A stretch of 64,000 nucleotides of DNA from Vibrio gallaecicus (GCF_024347495.1 NZ_AP025491.1:1674001-1738000); one strand, 5' to 3'. Shown: positions 53,432 to 62,896, counted from the first letter of the stretch. Notes: a model not told the origin generated them from the letters alone. Translations and numbers: made by a program.

Positions 53432-53499
53432 CAACGTTTATGAATAGCAAAAGCTTATTCATAATAAAAGCTTATACATAACTCATGCTTATACGTAGC
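53432..53499 (+). repeat. 17-bp tandem repeat, 3 clear units plus 1 degenerate
   Basis: Units at 53449, 53466 and 53483 share GCTTATNCATA or a close variant. A weaker copy starts at 53432. The array ends seven bases before the 3' end of the minus-strand DeoR gene. Confidence 0.7.
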
Positions 53500-53505
53500 C
53501 CAAAC

Positions 53506-54267
53506 TTAAGTTGGTTGAATAACCTTAAGACCTTTTTCGTTTAATTCATCGGTCACACTGCTTGAAAGCTTACTATCAGTAATGACCCCATCAAGTTCGC
53601 TCATATCTAGAGCATGGAAGCTAGCAATCCGGCCGTATTTGGTCGAGTCTGAAATTAGATAGTTAGTATGAGCTGCCTTAATAATGGCTTGCTTGACCAA
53701 TACCTTATTTTCACATGGCGTGGATAATCCTTTCAGGTTCCAAGATGAAGAAGAGATAAACGCAATATCAATATTCATCCCTCTCAAAAATTCAGCCACT
53801 TTACCACCAATGCTGGATTGGTTTTCACGATCAATCTTGCCACCTGTATGGTAAATCTCAGATTGAGTGTTATTCATTAAATACGCGGCAATTGCAAAAT
53901 CATTGGTAATGATCAGAAGATCATCGCGACCAGCAAGTTGATGGGCGATCTCTAAAGAAGTCGTCCCTGCATCAAGATAAATCGTCGAAAATTCTGGGAC
54001 TGCTTGAGCTGCAAGTTGACCAATTTGAGCCTTCTCATTGGCTTGTTGCTCGACTTTAATGTCATGTGACAATTCACTGTGCAGTGCTTTAGCCAGTTGT
54101 ACACCGCCTGACACGGAAATTACCTTTCCAGACGTTTCTAGTTTTACGATATCTCGACGAATGGTCATGTGAGATACCTCTAAGTGCTCAACGAGCTCAG
54201 AAATACTGATCACTTCCTGGTGTGATAATAGTGACAGAATGGTTCTCTGGCGTTCTGCTGGAATCAT
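53506..54267 (-). CDS. ygbI: DeoR-family regulator of the acid-sugar operon (YgbI-like)
   Basis: The 253-residue repressor has an N-terminal helix-turn-helix (SELVEHLEVSHMTIRRDIVK) at residues 23-42 and a sugar-phosphate-sensing domain with YLDAGTTSLEIAHQL and HTGGKIDRENQSSIGGK. It is divergent from a dehydrogenase-kinase-aldolase-isomerase-permease operon, the same position and order as E. coli ygbI relative to ygbJKLMN. It should repress that operon until a phosphorylated intermediate accumulates. Confidence 0.88.
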   Translation of the reverse strand: MIPAERQRTILSLLSHQEVISISELVEHLEVSHMTIRRDIVKLETSGKVISVSGGVQLAKALHSELSHDIKVEQQANEKAQIGQLAAQAVPEFSTIYLDAGTTSLEIAHQLAGRDDLLIITNDFAIAAYLMNNTQSEIYHTGGKIDRENQSSIGGKVAEFLRGMNIDIAFISSSSWNLKGLSTPCENKVLVKQAIIKAAHTNYLISDSTKYGRIASFHALDMSELDGVITDSKLSSSVTDELNEKGLKVIQPT

Positions 54268-54320
54268 GATTCTTCTTCTATATTCTTATTTTTCATCATC
54301 CTACCAACCTTTTCTCGATT

Positions 54321-54384
54321 TGTGAATATATGTGAATATCTGTTGTGAAATAGTCACTCGAACTGTGATAGCGGCTGTGAATAC
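54321..54384. promoter_or_regulatory. TGTGAATA direct repeats, candidate YgbI operator
   Basis: TGTGAATA occurs at 54321 and 54331 (10-bp period), with further TGTGAAAT, TGTGATA and TGTGAATA words near 54344, 54364 and 54376. Copies one helical turn apart in the divergent gap suit a repressor that binds cooperatively. Confidence 0.5.
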
Positions 54385-54548
54385 GGTTGTTCAGTGCCTA
54401 AAAAGGGGTAAATCATCTTTAAATGTTAATTTTTGTTAAAAGTGTGACTTGTCACTAAGTCGCATTCGGTTGCTTCACATATAATCACAAACATAAACAA
54501 GAATTAACAAAATCTAGAATTTAATAATTACGTGAAAGGCATCCTGTT

Positions 54549-55463
54549 ATGAGTGAAGTTCAATCTGTTGGTGTTATCGGTTTAGGTTCTATGGGGATGG
54601 GCGCGGCAAAGTCATGTGTTCGTGCTGGGCTTGATGTATATGGTTTCGACCTGAACCCGCAAGCACTTGAAACCTTGGGTGAATATGGGGCAAAAGCGGT
54701 ATCGACTAATGCGCTAGAGTTTGCAGACAAGCTTGATTCGGTTTTGGTATTGGTTGTGAATGCAGCGCAAGTAAACACTGTGTTATTTAAGACGGGGTTG
54801 GCAGCAGCATTGAAACCGAATACTCCAGTAATGGTGTCAGCTACGATTTCTGCAGAAGATGCGAAACAAATCGAAACTCAGCTATCTGAATTCGACCTTG
54901 TGATGCTTGATGCGCCAGTTTCCGGTGGTGCAGTAAAAGCAGAAGCTGGAGAGATGACAATTATGGCTTCTGGTGCTACGAGTACTTTCGAGGCATTGAC
55001 TCCGGTACTCGATGCTACTGCGGCAAAAGTTTACAACATCGGTGAAGCGATTGGTCTTGGCGCAACAGTGAAGATCATCCATCAACTGTTGGCTGGTGTT
55101 CACATTGCTGCGGGCGCGGAAGCGATGGCATTAGCGGCACGAGCAAACATTCCTCTAGATCTTATGTACGACGTAGTGACAAACGCTGCGGGTAATTCTT
55201 GGATGTTCGAGAATCGAATGAAACATGTGGTTGATGGCGACTACTCTCCAAAATCTATGGTCGATATCTTCGTTAAGGATTTGAATTTGGTATCGGATAC
55301 CGCTCAAGACCTGAAATTCCCACTTCCACTATCAAGTGCTGCACTGAATATGTTCGTAAGTGCAAGTAATGCAGGCTTTGGTCAAGAAGACGACAGTGCT
55401 GTGATTAAAGTATTTCAAGGCATTGACTTACCAGGTGTGAATGCGCCGAAAGTGGAGAAGTAA
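54549..55463 (+). CDS. ltnD: L-threonate dehydrogenase-like 3-hydroxyacid dehydrogenase
   Basis: The 304-residue cytosolic NAD-dependent enzyme is of the beta-hydroxyacid dehydrogenase family. The dinucleotide loop is GVIGLGSMGMGAA (8-20), the substrate loop DAPVSGGAVKAE, and the catalytic Lys is in GLGATVKIIHQLLAG. The pathway logic known from YgbJ/LtnD is oxidation of L-threonate at C2 to 2-oxo-tetronate. The next gene begins three bases after the stop. It is the first gene of the ygbJKLMN-type operon. Confidence 0.88.
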   Translation: MSEVQSVGVIGLGSMGMGAAKSCVRAGLDVYGFDLNPQALETLGEYGAKAVSTNALEFADKLDSVLVLVVNAAQVNTVLFKTGLAAALKPNTPVMVSATISAEDAKQIETQLSEFDLVMLDAPVSGGAVKAEAGEMTIMASGATSTFEALTPVLDATAAKVYNIGEAIGLGATVKIIHQLLAGVHIAAGAEAMALAARANIPLDLMYDVVTNAAGNSWMFENRMKHVVDGDYSPKSMVDIFVKDLNLVSDTAQDLKFPLPLSSAALNMFVSASNAGFGQEDDSAVIKVFQGIDLPGVNAPKVEK

Positions 55464-55465
55464 TC

Positions 55466-56722
55466 ATGTTGTTAGGTGTTATTGCAGACGACTTTACAGG
55501 TGCAACAGATATTGCTGGTTTCCTAGTTGAAAACGGTATGCGCACCATTCAATTAAATGGCATTCCAGCAGGTGACTTTGATGTATCGGCAGACGCGGTA
55601 GTCATCAGCCTTAAATCTCGCTCTTGTCCTGTAGATGAAGCGATTACTGATTCCGTTACTGCTCTTAAATGGCTGCAATCCCAAGGTTGCCAACAGTTTT
55701 ATTTTAAATATTGCTCTACGTTCGACAGTACTGCACAGGGGAATATTGGCCCTGTTACCGATGCACTCTTGGCTGAGCTCGGTGAGTCTTTCACTATGGT
55801 TTGTCCGGCATTACCAGTCAATGGTCGCACGGTTTATAACGGTCATCTGTTTGTTTTTGGTGAGCTATTAAGTGATTCGGGAATGCGTAACCACCCCGTT
55901 ACGCCTATGACAGATTCAAGTGTGGTTCGCATGATGAACGCGCAATCGGAAGGTGTTTCTGGTTTGGTGAATTTCCAAACTATTGAGCAAGGTTCTGATT
56001 CGGTTACTGCTCGTTTTGAAGAATTAAAAAGCCAAGGAAATCGCTATGCGGTGGTTGATGCTTTTAACTCCGAACACTTAGTGACACTAGGACAAGCTGC
56101 GAAATCTCTGAAGCTAATTACTGGTGGTTCAGGGCTAGCTGCTGGTATTGCAAAAAATTGGACAGAGCATCTTGTAGATCAAAGCGATGCAAAACTTGCG
56201 GGTAGCCCAGTAAAAGCCCCAACTGTTGTGTTCTCTGGTTCTTGCTCTGTGATGACGAATCAACAAGTGACCGCTTATAAACAACTCGCGCCGCATTTTG
56301 CTATCGATGTGAAAGCGTGCTTAACCAATGCTCAATACACAAATGAAGTCTTCGATTGGGTTATGACTCATAGCCAAAGCGAATTTGCTCCTTTGGTATA
56401 CGCAACCGCCGATGCTGCTGCCCTTAAAACGATTCAAGAAGAATACGGTGCGAAAGCTTCAAGCCATGCGGTTGAGCAGTTCTTTAGCCAATTAGCTATC
56501 AAACTGCAAAAAAATGGTGTGAAAAATTTCATCGTGGCTGGTGGTGAAACCTCTGGCGTTGTGACTCAAAGTTTAGCGGTAAAAGGTTTCCATATTGGTC
56601 CTCAAATTGCGCCAGGTGTGCCTTGGGTGAAATCCGTTGAAGGTGATCTTTCATTGGCGCTTAAATCGGGCAATTTTGGTGACGAAAACTTCTTTGCTAA
56701 AGCGCAAGCATTCTTTTCATAA
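55466..56722 (+). CDS. otnK: 3-oxo-tetronate kinase (DUF1537 family)
   Basis: The 418-residue kinase phosphorylates the 3-oxo-tetronate made by the isomerase step. The N-terminal substrate domain has GVIADDFTGATDIAGFLVEN, the hallmark of the DUF1537/OtnK group. The C-terminal nucleotide domain has VVFSGSCSVMTNQQV and NFIVAGGETSGVVTQSL. The gene is third-codon-rich like its neighbours and spaced three bases from ltnD. Confidence 0.92.
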   Translation: MLLGVIADDFTGATDIAGFLVENGMRTIQLNGIPAGDFDVSADAVVISLKSRSCPVDEAITDSVTALKWLQSQGCQQFYFKYCSTFDSTAQGNIGPVTDALLAELGESFTMVCPALPVNGRTVYNGHLFVFGELLSDSGMRNHPVTPMTDSSVVRMMNAQSEGVSGLVNFQTIEQGSDSVTARFEELKSQGNRYAVVDAFNSEHLVTLGQAAKSLKLITGGSGLAAGIAKNWTEHLVDQSDAKLAGSPVKAPTVVFSGSCSVMTNQQVTAYKQLAPHFAIDVKACLTNAQYTNEVFDWVMTHSQSEFAPLVYATADAAALKTIQEEYGAKASSHAVEQFFSQLAIKLQKNGVKNFIVAGGETSGVVTQSLAVKGFHIGPQIAPGVPWVKSVEGDLSLALKSGNFGDENFFAKAQAFFS

Positions 56723-56733
56723 GCGAGGTTCAG

Positions 56734-57381
56734 ATGAGTGAGATTTTGATGAACGAGCAGCAATTAAGAGATCAAATGGTCACGCTCGCTCGTTCTATGT
56801 TTGAACGGGGCTACGCGACAGGCGGAGCTGGCAACTTGTCTATTAAATTACCCAACGGTCACTTTTTGGCAACGCCAACGGGGTCTTCTTTTGGTCGTCT
56901 TGTTGCTGAGGAATTGTCAGTCGTCGATATCGATGGCAATCATATTTCAGGTAAGAAGCCATCAAAGGAAGCGGCGTTCCACTTAGCGATTTACCGTAAT
57001 AATCCTGTATGCAATGCAATTGTTCACCTGCATTCTACATACCTAACTGCACTTTCATGTCTTGAAGGGCTAGATCGTAACAATGCAATTAAGGCGTTTA
57101 CACCGTATTTCGTGATGCGAATTGGTGAATTACCAGTCATTCCTTATCTGCGTCCTGGCGATCCACAAATCGCTGAAGAACTGGCGAAAAGAGCAGGTGA
57201 TTATCGAGCATTCTTGTTAGCAAACCACGGCCCGGTAGTAACCGGCACTGACTTTGTTGATGCGGTAGATAATGCTGAAGAATTAGAAGAGACCGCTAAA
57301 CTGGCGTTCTTACTAAAAGATAAAGATATCCGCTACCTAACTGACGAAGAAGTGATGGATTTAAAAGGGAGAGGCAAATAA
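56734..57381 (+). CDS. otnC: 3-oxo-tetronate 4-phosphate decarboxylase (class II aldolase family)
   Basis: The 215-residue zinc enzyme belongs to the AraD/FucA class II aldolase family. Metal ligands are His in IVHLHSTYLTALSC and LLANHGPVV, with the catalytic Glu in KKPSKEAAFHLAIY. In this pathway it decarboxylates 3-oxo-tetronate 4-phosphate to dihydroxyacetone phosphate. Its TAA stop overlaps the next ATG by one base. Confidence 0.9.
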   Translation: MSEILMNEQQLRDQMVTLARSMFERGYATGGAGNLSIKLPNGHFLATPTGSSFGRLVAEELSVVDIDGNHISGKKPSKEAAFHLAIYRNNPVCNAIVHLHSTYLTALSCLEGLDRNNAIKAFTPYFVMRIGELPVIPYLRPGDPQIAEELAKRAGDYRAFLLANHGPVVTGTDFVDAVDNAEELEETAKLAFLLKDKDIRYLTDEEVMDLKGRGK

Positions 57382-58157
57382 TGGCTAAGTTCGCAGCAAA
57401 CCTAACTATGTTATTCACAGAAGTGCCATTTATGGAGCGTTTTGAAAAAGCACATCAAGCTGGCTTCAAAGCGGTTGAATATCTATTCCCATATGCCTTT
57501 GAAGCTGAAGAGTTAGCAGAGAAAGTGCAAAAATTCGGTTTTGAACAAGCACTTTTCAACATGCCTCCTGGTGATTGGGATGCGGGTGAGCGTGGTTTTG
57601 CGGCGATTCCGGGTCGTGAAGAAGAGTTTAAGGCAAGCGTTGATACTGCATTGATGTATGCCACCGCACTGAACTGTAAAAAAGTGCATGCGATGTCTGG
57701 TCTGATGGATGCCAATTTTACTCACCAGCAGCATGTCGAAACCTTTATATCAAATATTCGATTTGCCGCAGATAAATTTGCTGAGCAAGGCATCGAATTG
57801 TTGATTGAACCACTTAATAGTCGCGATGTCCCTAATTACTTTGTGGCGCATCAGCGTGACGCTGTCGAGCTAATTAAATTTGTCGACAGACCAAATGTGA
57901 AACTCCAACTTGATTTGTATCACGCTCAAATTATGGATGGTGACTTAAGCACTTTAATCTGCGAAGTGGCGCCGTATACCGGTCATATTCAAATTGCATC
58001 TGTACCCGAAAGGCATGAACCATCTGAAGGGGAGCTGCATTATCCGCACCTATTTAATGTGCTGGATGATACGGGTTACCAAGGTTGGATTGGATGTGAA
58101 TACAACCCGAGAGCCTCGACCGAGGAAGGCTTGGGATGGGTAAAACCCTACTTATAG
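57381..58157 (+). CDS. otnI: 2-oxo-tetronate isomerase (hydroxypyruvate isomerase family)
   Basis: The 258-residue TIM-barrel protein interconverts 2-oxo- and 3-oxo-tetronate. FKAVEYLFPYAFEAEEL, LIEPLNSRDVPNYFV (Glu metal ligand), VKLQLDLYHAQIMDGD and GHIQIASVPERHEPSEGE are the Hyi/OtnI family blocks. It overlaps otnC by one base, so the two are translationally coupled. A 165-base gap with two hairpins then separates it from the permease. Confidence 0.9.
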   Translation: MAKFAANLTMLFTEVPFMERFEKAHQAGFKAVEYLFPYAFEAEELAEKVQKFGFEQALFNMPPGDWDAGERGFAAIPGREEEFKASVDTALMYATALNCKKVHAMSGLMDANFTHQQHVETFISNIRFAADKFAEQGIELLIEPLNSRDVPNYFVAHQRDAVELIKFVDRPNVKLQLDLYHAQIMDGDLSTLICEVAPYTGHIQIASVPERHEPSEGELHYPHLFNVLDDTGYQGWIGCEYNPRASTEEGLGWVKPYL

Positions 58158-58232
58158 AGATAGTGACTAAGCACGAGCTTTTAATACTGACTCTTTAGCG
58201 CGTTACAACATAAAAAGTGGCTAAATAATAAG

Positions 58233-58274
58233 CCGCTGCATAACAAAGTGCAGCGGGAGGCGTAGCTATGCCTC
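58233..58274 (+). other. Two adjacent stem-loops between the isomerase and permease genes
   Basis: CCGCTGCA (58233-58240) pairs with 58249-58256. The next bases form a second palindrome (GAGGC 58257-58261 with GCCTC 58270-58274, inner TAGCTA). No U-run follows, so mRNA processing or partial attenuation is more likely than full termination. Confidence 0.5.
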
Positions 58275-58322
58275 TCGCATGCAAACCCTACACAACAAAA
58301 TAGATATAAAAAGGAATATACA

Positions 58323-59777
58323 ATGGATGGAGCACTGATAGGCATTGTAATTGGCATTTTAGCCATGATGGGGATGATTATTAAAACGAGAATCCCAGTT
58401 GCACTTGCTATGATTATTGCCAGTATTATCATGGGTTTATTTGCTGGTATGGCACCGACAGATTTAATTAATGCGATCAAAGCAGGCTTTGGTGGTGTGC
58501 TTGGTGGCATTGGTCTAATTATCGCATTTGGCGTAATCATGGGCGCATGTTTTGAGCGTTCTGGTGCCGCGGTAAGAATGGCAAAAACGTTTGTAAAACT
58601 GTGTGGTAAAGGTCGTGAAGACTTAGCTCTGGGTTTTACTGGCGTATTAGTCGCTATTCCAGTTTTTTGTGATTCTGCGTACATCATTTTGCATTCTCTT
58701 GTTCGCGCAATTTCACGAGATACAGGTAAATCAGCGGTGGGTTTAGGTGTGACTTTAGCGCTTGGTCTACTTATTACTCACGCACTTGTGCCGCCAACGC
58801 CGGGTCCAGTGGCAGTGGCAGGTATTCTAGGTGTAGACCTAGGTGAATACATGCTGTGGGGCTTGATGGTTTCTATCCCTATGATGTTGCTTTCTATGAT
58901 TTACATCCGCCGAGTAGGTAATGAATATTACCGTGTGCCAAATGGTGAAACATGGATTACAAACCAAGCTGATTGGGCAAACCTAGAGAAAGTTAAAGAA
59001 ACGGACGACAAAGAACTGCCAAGTAACTTCTTATCTTTTGGTCCGATTCTTCTTCCAATTGCATTTATCCTAATCAATACACTTGTTGGTCAAGGTGATA
59101 GCGCAGTACACATGGCTATTTCGTTGATTGGTAACCCAGTCGTTGCAGTAGGTATCGGTGTGCTGATGGCGCTATACGGTCTTACTCGCCATATTGAGCG
59201 TAAAGATATGGTTAGTTCAATGGATGATGCATTGTCTACAACTGGTCTAATTCTTGTCGTAACGGGTTGTGGTGGCGCAATGGGTGCTGTACTAAAAGCA
59301 TCTGGTGCGGGTCCCCAAGTTGCAGAAGCGATTGCAAGCAGCGGTATTCCACCACTACTTGTACCATTAGCTATTGCCTCTATGCTGCGTCTAATTCAAG
59401 GTTCAGCAACTGCATCTATGATGGTAGCGGCAACCATGACACTACCTCTAGTTGAAACGCTAGGTCTAGACCCTGTATTTGTAGCATTAGCTTGTGCGGT
59501 AGGTCCTGTAGGCTTCTCTCACTTGAACGATTCATATTTCCACATCATCAATCGTACGTTAGGCATTACTGAACTTGCAGACCAAATTAAAATCTGGTCA
59601 GTGTCTTCAACCATCGCATGGGCTATTGGTGCAAGCATCATCATGATTCTTAACCTAGTGTTTGGTAAAGGTGGTACGTTGATTGACCCATTAATTCCAC
59701 TTGCAGTGTTAGGCGCTTTGTTTGTATGGCTAAAAAGCAAAGAGAAATCACAAGTAAAACCAGCAATCGCTAACTAA
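58323..59777 (+). CDS. GntP-family acid-sugar permease (YgbN-like)
   Basis: The 484-residue inner-membrane transporter has about 12-14 helices. GFGGVLGGIGLIIAFGVIMG, LLITHALVPPTPGPVAVAGI and GSATASMMVAATMTLP are the signature stretches of the gluconate:H+ symporter family. Its place after ltnD-otnK-otnC-otnI matches ygbN and argues for uptake of threonate or erythronate. AAGGA lies seven bases before the start. Confidence 0.9.
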   Translation: MDGALIGIVIGILAMMGMIIKTRIPVALAMIIASIIMGLFAGMAPTDLINAIKAGFGGVLGGIGLIIAFGVIMGACFERSGAAVRMAKTFVKLCGKGREDLALGFTGVLVAIPVFCDSAYIILHSLVRAISRDTGKSAVGLGVTLALGLLITHALVPPTPGPVAVAGILGVDLGEYMLWGLMVSIPMMLLSMIYIRRVGNEYYRVPNGETWITNQADWANLEKVKETDDKELPSNFLSFGPILLPIAFILINTLVGQGDSAVHMAISLIGNPVVAVGIGVLMALYGLTRHIERKDMVSSMDDALSTTGLILVVTGCGGAMGAVLKASGAGPQVAEAIASSGIPPLLVPLAIASMLRLIQGSATASMMVAATMTLPLVETLGLDPVFVALACAVGPVGFSHLNDSYFHIINRTLGITELADQIKIWSVSSTIAWAIGASIIMILNLVFGKGGTLIDPLIPLAVLGALFVWLKSKEKSQVKPAIAN

Positions 59778-59846
59778 CCTGCTATCTCTCTTATACTGCC
59801 CTTATGATTTGATTGGCTATCAGCTAATCAGTGGTAAGGGCATTTT

Positions 59847-59910
59847 GGTTTCCACGGCTTTTTGTTTCAACTGCTTATGGTTTCCAATAATTTTGCTTCC
59901 CACGACTTAT
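59847..59910 (+). repeat. 16-bp tandem repeat, 4 units
   Basis: Units start at 59847, 59863, 59879 and 59895. The first and last are GGTTTCCACGGCTTTT and GCTTCCCACGACTTAT, sharing a GNTTCC-ACNGCTTAT-like pattern. The array lies 30 bp upstream of the glycerate kinase start. Confidence 0.6.
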
Positions 59911-59940
59911 CAAAATTTATATTCCTTTGGATCTATCAGT

Positions 59941-61104
59941 ATGAAAATTGTTATTGCACCAGACTCATTTAAAGAATCATTAACCGCAGTTTCGGTGGCA
60001 GAGTGTATTGAGGAAGGATTTCGCGAAATATTCCCAGATGCTGATTACGTGACTCTGCCCTTAGCTGACGGTGGTGAGGGCACGGTTGACGTGTTGTTTC
60101 AAGGGTTACCAGGGCAAAAGCGAACGCTTCAGGTTGAAGGACCATTAGGCGATAAAGTTCATGCTGAATGGGCAATGCTAGAGCCTTCAGAACTGAACCC
60201 TAATAAAACGGCACTTATTGAAATTGCGGCAGCATCCGGCTTGGACTTACTTTCTCCTGAACAGCGAAATCCGTTAATGGCTTCCTCTTTTGGTACTGGT
60301 CAACTGATTTTAGAAGCCGCCGCGCAAGGTGCGAAAACCATTATTTTAGGGTTAGGTGGAAGCGCTACAAATGATGGAGGTGCCGGTATCGTTCAGGCAT
60401 TAGGTGGTCGTCTATTAGATAGTAATGGACAAGAGCTTAGCCGCGGTGGCGCTGCCCTAGCCGAATTATCAGCCATCGACTTGTCTAGTGTCCATGCGAG
60501 CTGTGCAGACATAAAGCTGGTTGTCGCGTGCGATGTTGATAATCCATTGTGCGGTGATAACGGTGCAAGCCATATATTCGGACCGCAAAAAGGGGCGAAT
60601 TTAGATCAAGTATTGAAGCTTGACTGTGCACTCGCACATTTTTCTAAGGTAGTAGAGGCACAAGATTGTCTTGGTGATGAACCCATTAAGAAGCGCGCGG
60701 GTTATGGCGCTGCTGGTGGTGCACCTCTGGGGCTAAGTTTACTATTTAATATGCAAATCAAACCCGGTATTGAAATGGTATTGGATGTATTGCAAGCCGA
60801 TGAAGTATTAAAAGGTGCTGACCTTGTGATAACAGGGGAAGGGCAGATGGATAATCAAACTTTGCAAGGGAAAACACCTTACGGCATCGCCAAACGCGCG
60901 AGTTTGCAAGGTATTCCAACCATAGGAATTGCAGGGTCATTAGGAACTGAAGTTGAAGCTTTGTATGGTGAAATGAGTAGCCTATTTGGAACGGTGCGCT
61001 CTCCTCAATCCCTCAATCAGGTGCTACAAGAAGCAGAAAAAAACTTAACGAGAACAGCAAGAAATATTGCCGCGACATTACAGTTAGGTCAGAAGATAAC
61101 CTAA
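59941..61104 (+). CDS. glxK: Glycerate 2-kinase
   Basis: The 387-residue cytosolic enzyme phosphorylates glycerate to phosphoglycerate. MKIVIAPDSFKESLTAVSVA, LPLADGGEGTVDVL, IILGLGGSATNDGGAGIVQA and DLVITGEGQMDNQTL are the GlxK/GarK blocks. The open frame extends to 59809, but ATG 59941 matches the conserved family start. Its presence at the end of the threonate operon suggests that glycerate is made or co-used in the same growth condition. Confidence 0.93.
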   Translation: MKIVIAPDSFKESLTAVSVAECIEEGFREIFPDADYVTLPLADGGEGTVDVLFQGLPGQKRTLQVEGPLGDKVHAEWAMLEPSELNPNKTALIEIAAASGLDLLSPEQRNPLMASSFGTGQLILEAAAQGAKTIILGLGGSATNDGGAGIVQALGGRLLDSNGQELSRGGAALAELSAIDLSSVHASCADIKLVVACDVDNPLCGDNGASHIFGPQKGANLDQVLKLDCALAHFSKVVEAQDCLGDEPIKKRAGYGAAGGAPLGLSLLFNMQIKPGIEMVLDVLQADEVLKGADLVITGEGQMDNQTLQGKTPYGIAKRASLQGIPTIGIAGSLGTEVEALYGEMSSLFGTVRSPQSLNQVLQEAEKNLTRTARNIAATLQLGQKIT

Positions 61105-61175
61105 GAAGTTTATGCTTAAGGTTCTTATATGCTCGATTCATATTTATGGGGTTCATGGTGGCTAAAGGCTGCCTG

Positions 61176-61219
61176 AGCTTTTAGCTTTTAGCTTTATAGC
61201 TTAAGTTTTCCAGCTTAAG
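61176..61219 (+). repeat. AGCTTTT-type 7-bp repeat, 3 units, then longer AGCTTAAG copies
   Basis: AGCTTTT, AGCTTTT and AGCTTTA are contiguous (61176-61196), and AGCTTAAGTTT-like words follow twice. It is a low-complexity tract after the glycerate kinase gene. Confidence 0.6.
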
Positions 61220-61386
61220 TTTGATAGGTTTTATAGATAGCAACGATAAATATAAACAATTATATTTTCTGCTTACTCAGGTCTATTCTTTATCCATACT
61301 AATCAAGTGGTTTATTTAAAAAGTGAATTCACTTGAACCTAAGGTGTGACAGAGGCTGTGACATCTTTAACCGTAAGGAATAGACC

Positions 61387-62838
61387 ATGAGTAAGAAACT
61401 GACCACAGCAGCGGGTTGCCCTGTTGCATATAACCAGAATGTTCAAACTGCGGGTAAACGCGGTCCACAACTGCTTCAAGATGTTTGGTTCTTAGAGAAA
61501 CTGGCGCATTTTGACCGTGAAGTGATTCCAGAACGTCGTATGCACGCGAAAGGGTCTGGTGCATATGGCACATTCACCGTTACGCACGATATTACCAAAT
61601 ACACTAAAGCAAAACTGTTCTCTGAAGTGGGCAAAAAAACCGACTTATTTGCCCGTTTTACAACGGTTGCAGGTGAGCGTGGTGCGGCGGATGCCGAACG
61701 TGATATCCGTGGTTTTGCTGTGAAGTTTTATACTGAAGAAGGCAACTGGGACATGGTGGGTAACAATACGCCAGTGTTCTTCTTACGCGATCCTTTGAAA
61801 TTCCCAGATCTAAACCACGCTGTGAAGCGTGACCCACGAACTAACATGCGCAGCGCGAAAAATAACTGGGATTTCTGGACGTCGCTACCTGAAGCGCTTC
61901 ATCAAATTACTATCGTAATGAGTGACCGTGGTATCCCAGCAACTTATCGCCACATGCATGGTTTTGGTAGCCATACATTCAGCTTCATCAATACTGACAA
62001 CGAACGCTTCTGGGTTAAATTCCACTTCAAATCTCAGCAAGGTATTAAAAATTTATCTGATGCTGAAGCTGGGAAATTAATTGGTGATGATCGCGAAAGT
62101 CACCAACGTGATTTGCTAGAAAGCATCGACAATCAAGACTTCCCGAAATGGACTCTTAAAGTTCAAGTCATGCCAGAAGCGGACGCTTCAAAAGTGTCGT
62201 ACAACCCATTCGATTTAACGAAGATCTGGCCACACGCTGATTACCCATTAATTGAAGTGGGTGAGCTTGAACTAAATCGTAATCCAGAAAACTTCTTCGC
62301 AGAAGTAGAGCAATCTGCATTCAATCCAGCAAGTGTGGTTCCGGGTATTAGCTTCTCTCCAGACAAAATGCTGCAAGGGCGCTTGTTCGCTTATGGTGAT
62401 GCCCAGCGTTACCGTTTGGGAGTAAACCACCACCATATTCCAGTGAATGCGCCACGTTGCCCAGTACACAGTTATCATCGTGATGGTGCAATGCGTATTG
62501 ATGGTAATCACGGTGGCACCTTGGGTTATGAGCCAAACGATCAAGGGCAATGGGCGGAGCAACCCGATTTTGCAGAGCCACCACTGAATCTAGAAGGCGC
62601 GGCTGATCATTGGAACCACCGTGAAGATGAAGATTATTTCTCACAACCGGGTGACTTGTTCCGTTTAATGACGCCAGAGCAGCAAGGTATTTTGTTTGAT
62701 AACACAGCGCGTAACTTAGGTGGTGTGCCTAAAGAAATTCAACTTCGTCACCTTAAACACTGCTACAAGGCTGATCCAGCATATGGCGAAGGCATCGGTA
62801 AATTGCTTGCAATCGATGTGAGCGAATTTAAATCGTAA
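61387..62838 (+). CDS. katA: Monofunctional heme catalase (small-subunit clade)
   Basis: The 483-residue enzyme breaks down hydrogen peroxide. The distal site has H53 ([12 protein letters not shown]) and N126 ([14 protein letters not shown]). The proximal heme ligand is Y336 ([14 protein letters not shown]). [14 protein letters not shown] and the length place it in the small-subunit clade 3 that binds NADPH. No signal peptide is present, so it is cytosolic. It is monocistronic, with a terminator downstream. Confidence 0.95.
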   Translation: MSKKLTTAAGCPVAYNQNVQTAGKRGPQLLQDVWFLEKLAHFDREVIPERRMHAKGSGAYGTFTVTHDITKYTKAKLFSEVGKKTDLFARFTTVAGERGAADAERDIRGFAVKFYTEEGNWDMVGNNTPVFFLRDPLKFPDLNHAVKRDPRTNMRSAKNNWDFWTSLPEALHQITIVMSDRGIPATYRHMHGFGSHTFSFINTDNERFWVKFHFKSQQGIKNLSDAEAGKLIGDDRESHQRDLLESIDNQDFPKWTLKVQVMPEADASKVSYNPFDLTKIWPHADYPLIEVGELELNRNPENFFAEVEQSAFNPASVVPGISFSPDKMLQGRLFAYGDAQRYRLGVNHHHIPVNAPRCPVHSYHRDGAMRIDGNHGGTLGYEPNDQGQWAEQPDFAEPPLNLEGAADHWNHREDEDYFSQPGDLFRLMTPEQQGILFDNTARNLGGVPKEIQLRHLKHCYKADPAYGEGIGKLLAIDVSEFKS

Positions 62839-62860
62839 TCGCGAACTAGACTTGTTAATC

Positions 62861-62896
62861 AAAAGGCTGTGAGTTACTCGATCAGCGGCCTTTTTT
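62861..62896 (+). terminator. Terminator of katA
   Basis: AAAAGGC (62861-62867) pairs with GCCTTTT (62888-62894), with an imperfect inner stem, followed by more T. Confidence 0.75.

Noticed and set aside
54440..54456. CRP site TGTGACTTGTCAC in the ygbI-ltnD gap
   Set aside because: The two half-sites are only three bases apart instead of six.
58181..58687. 168-codon minus-strand ORF
   Set aside because: It is antisense to the start of the GntP permease. The Pro- and Ile-rich composition is what the reverse strand of a membrane protein gives.
61220..61260. Possible OxyR site before katA (ATAG words)
   Set aside because: The spacing ATAG-N7-CTAT is not met; the words are expected in such AT-rich sequence.
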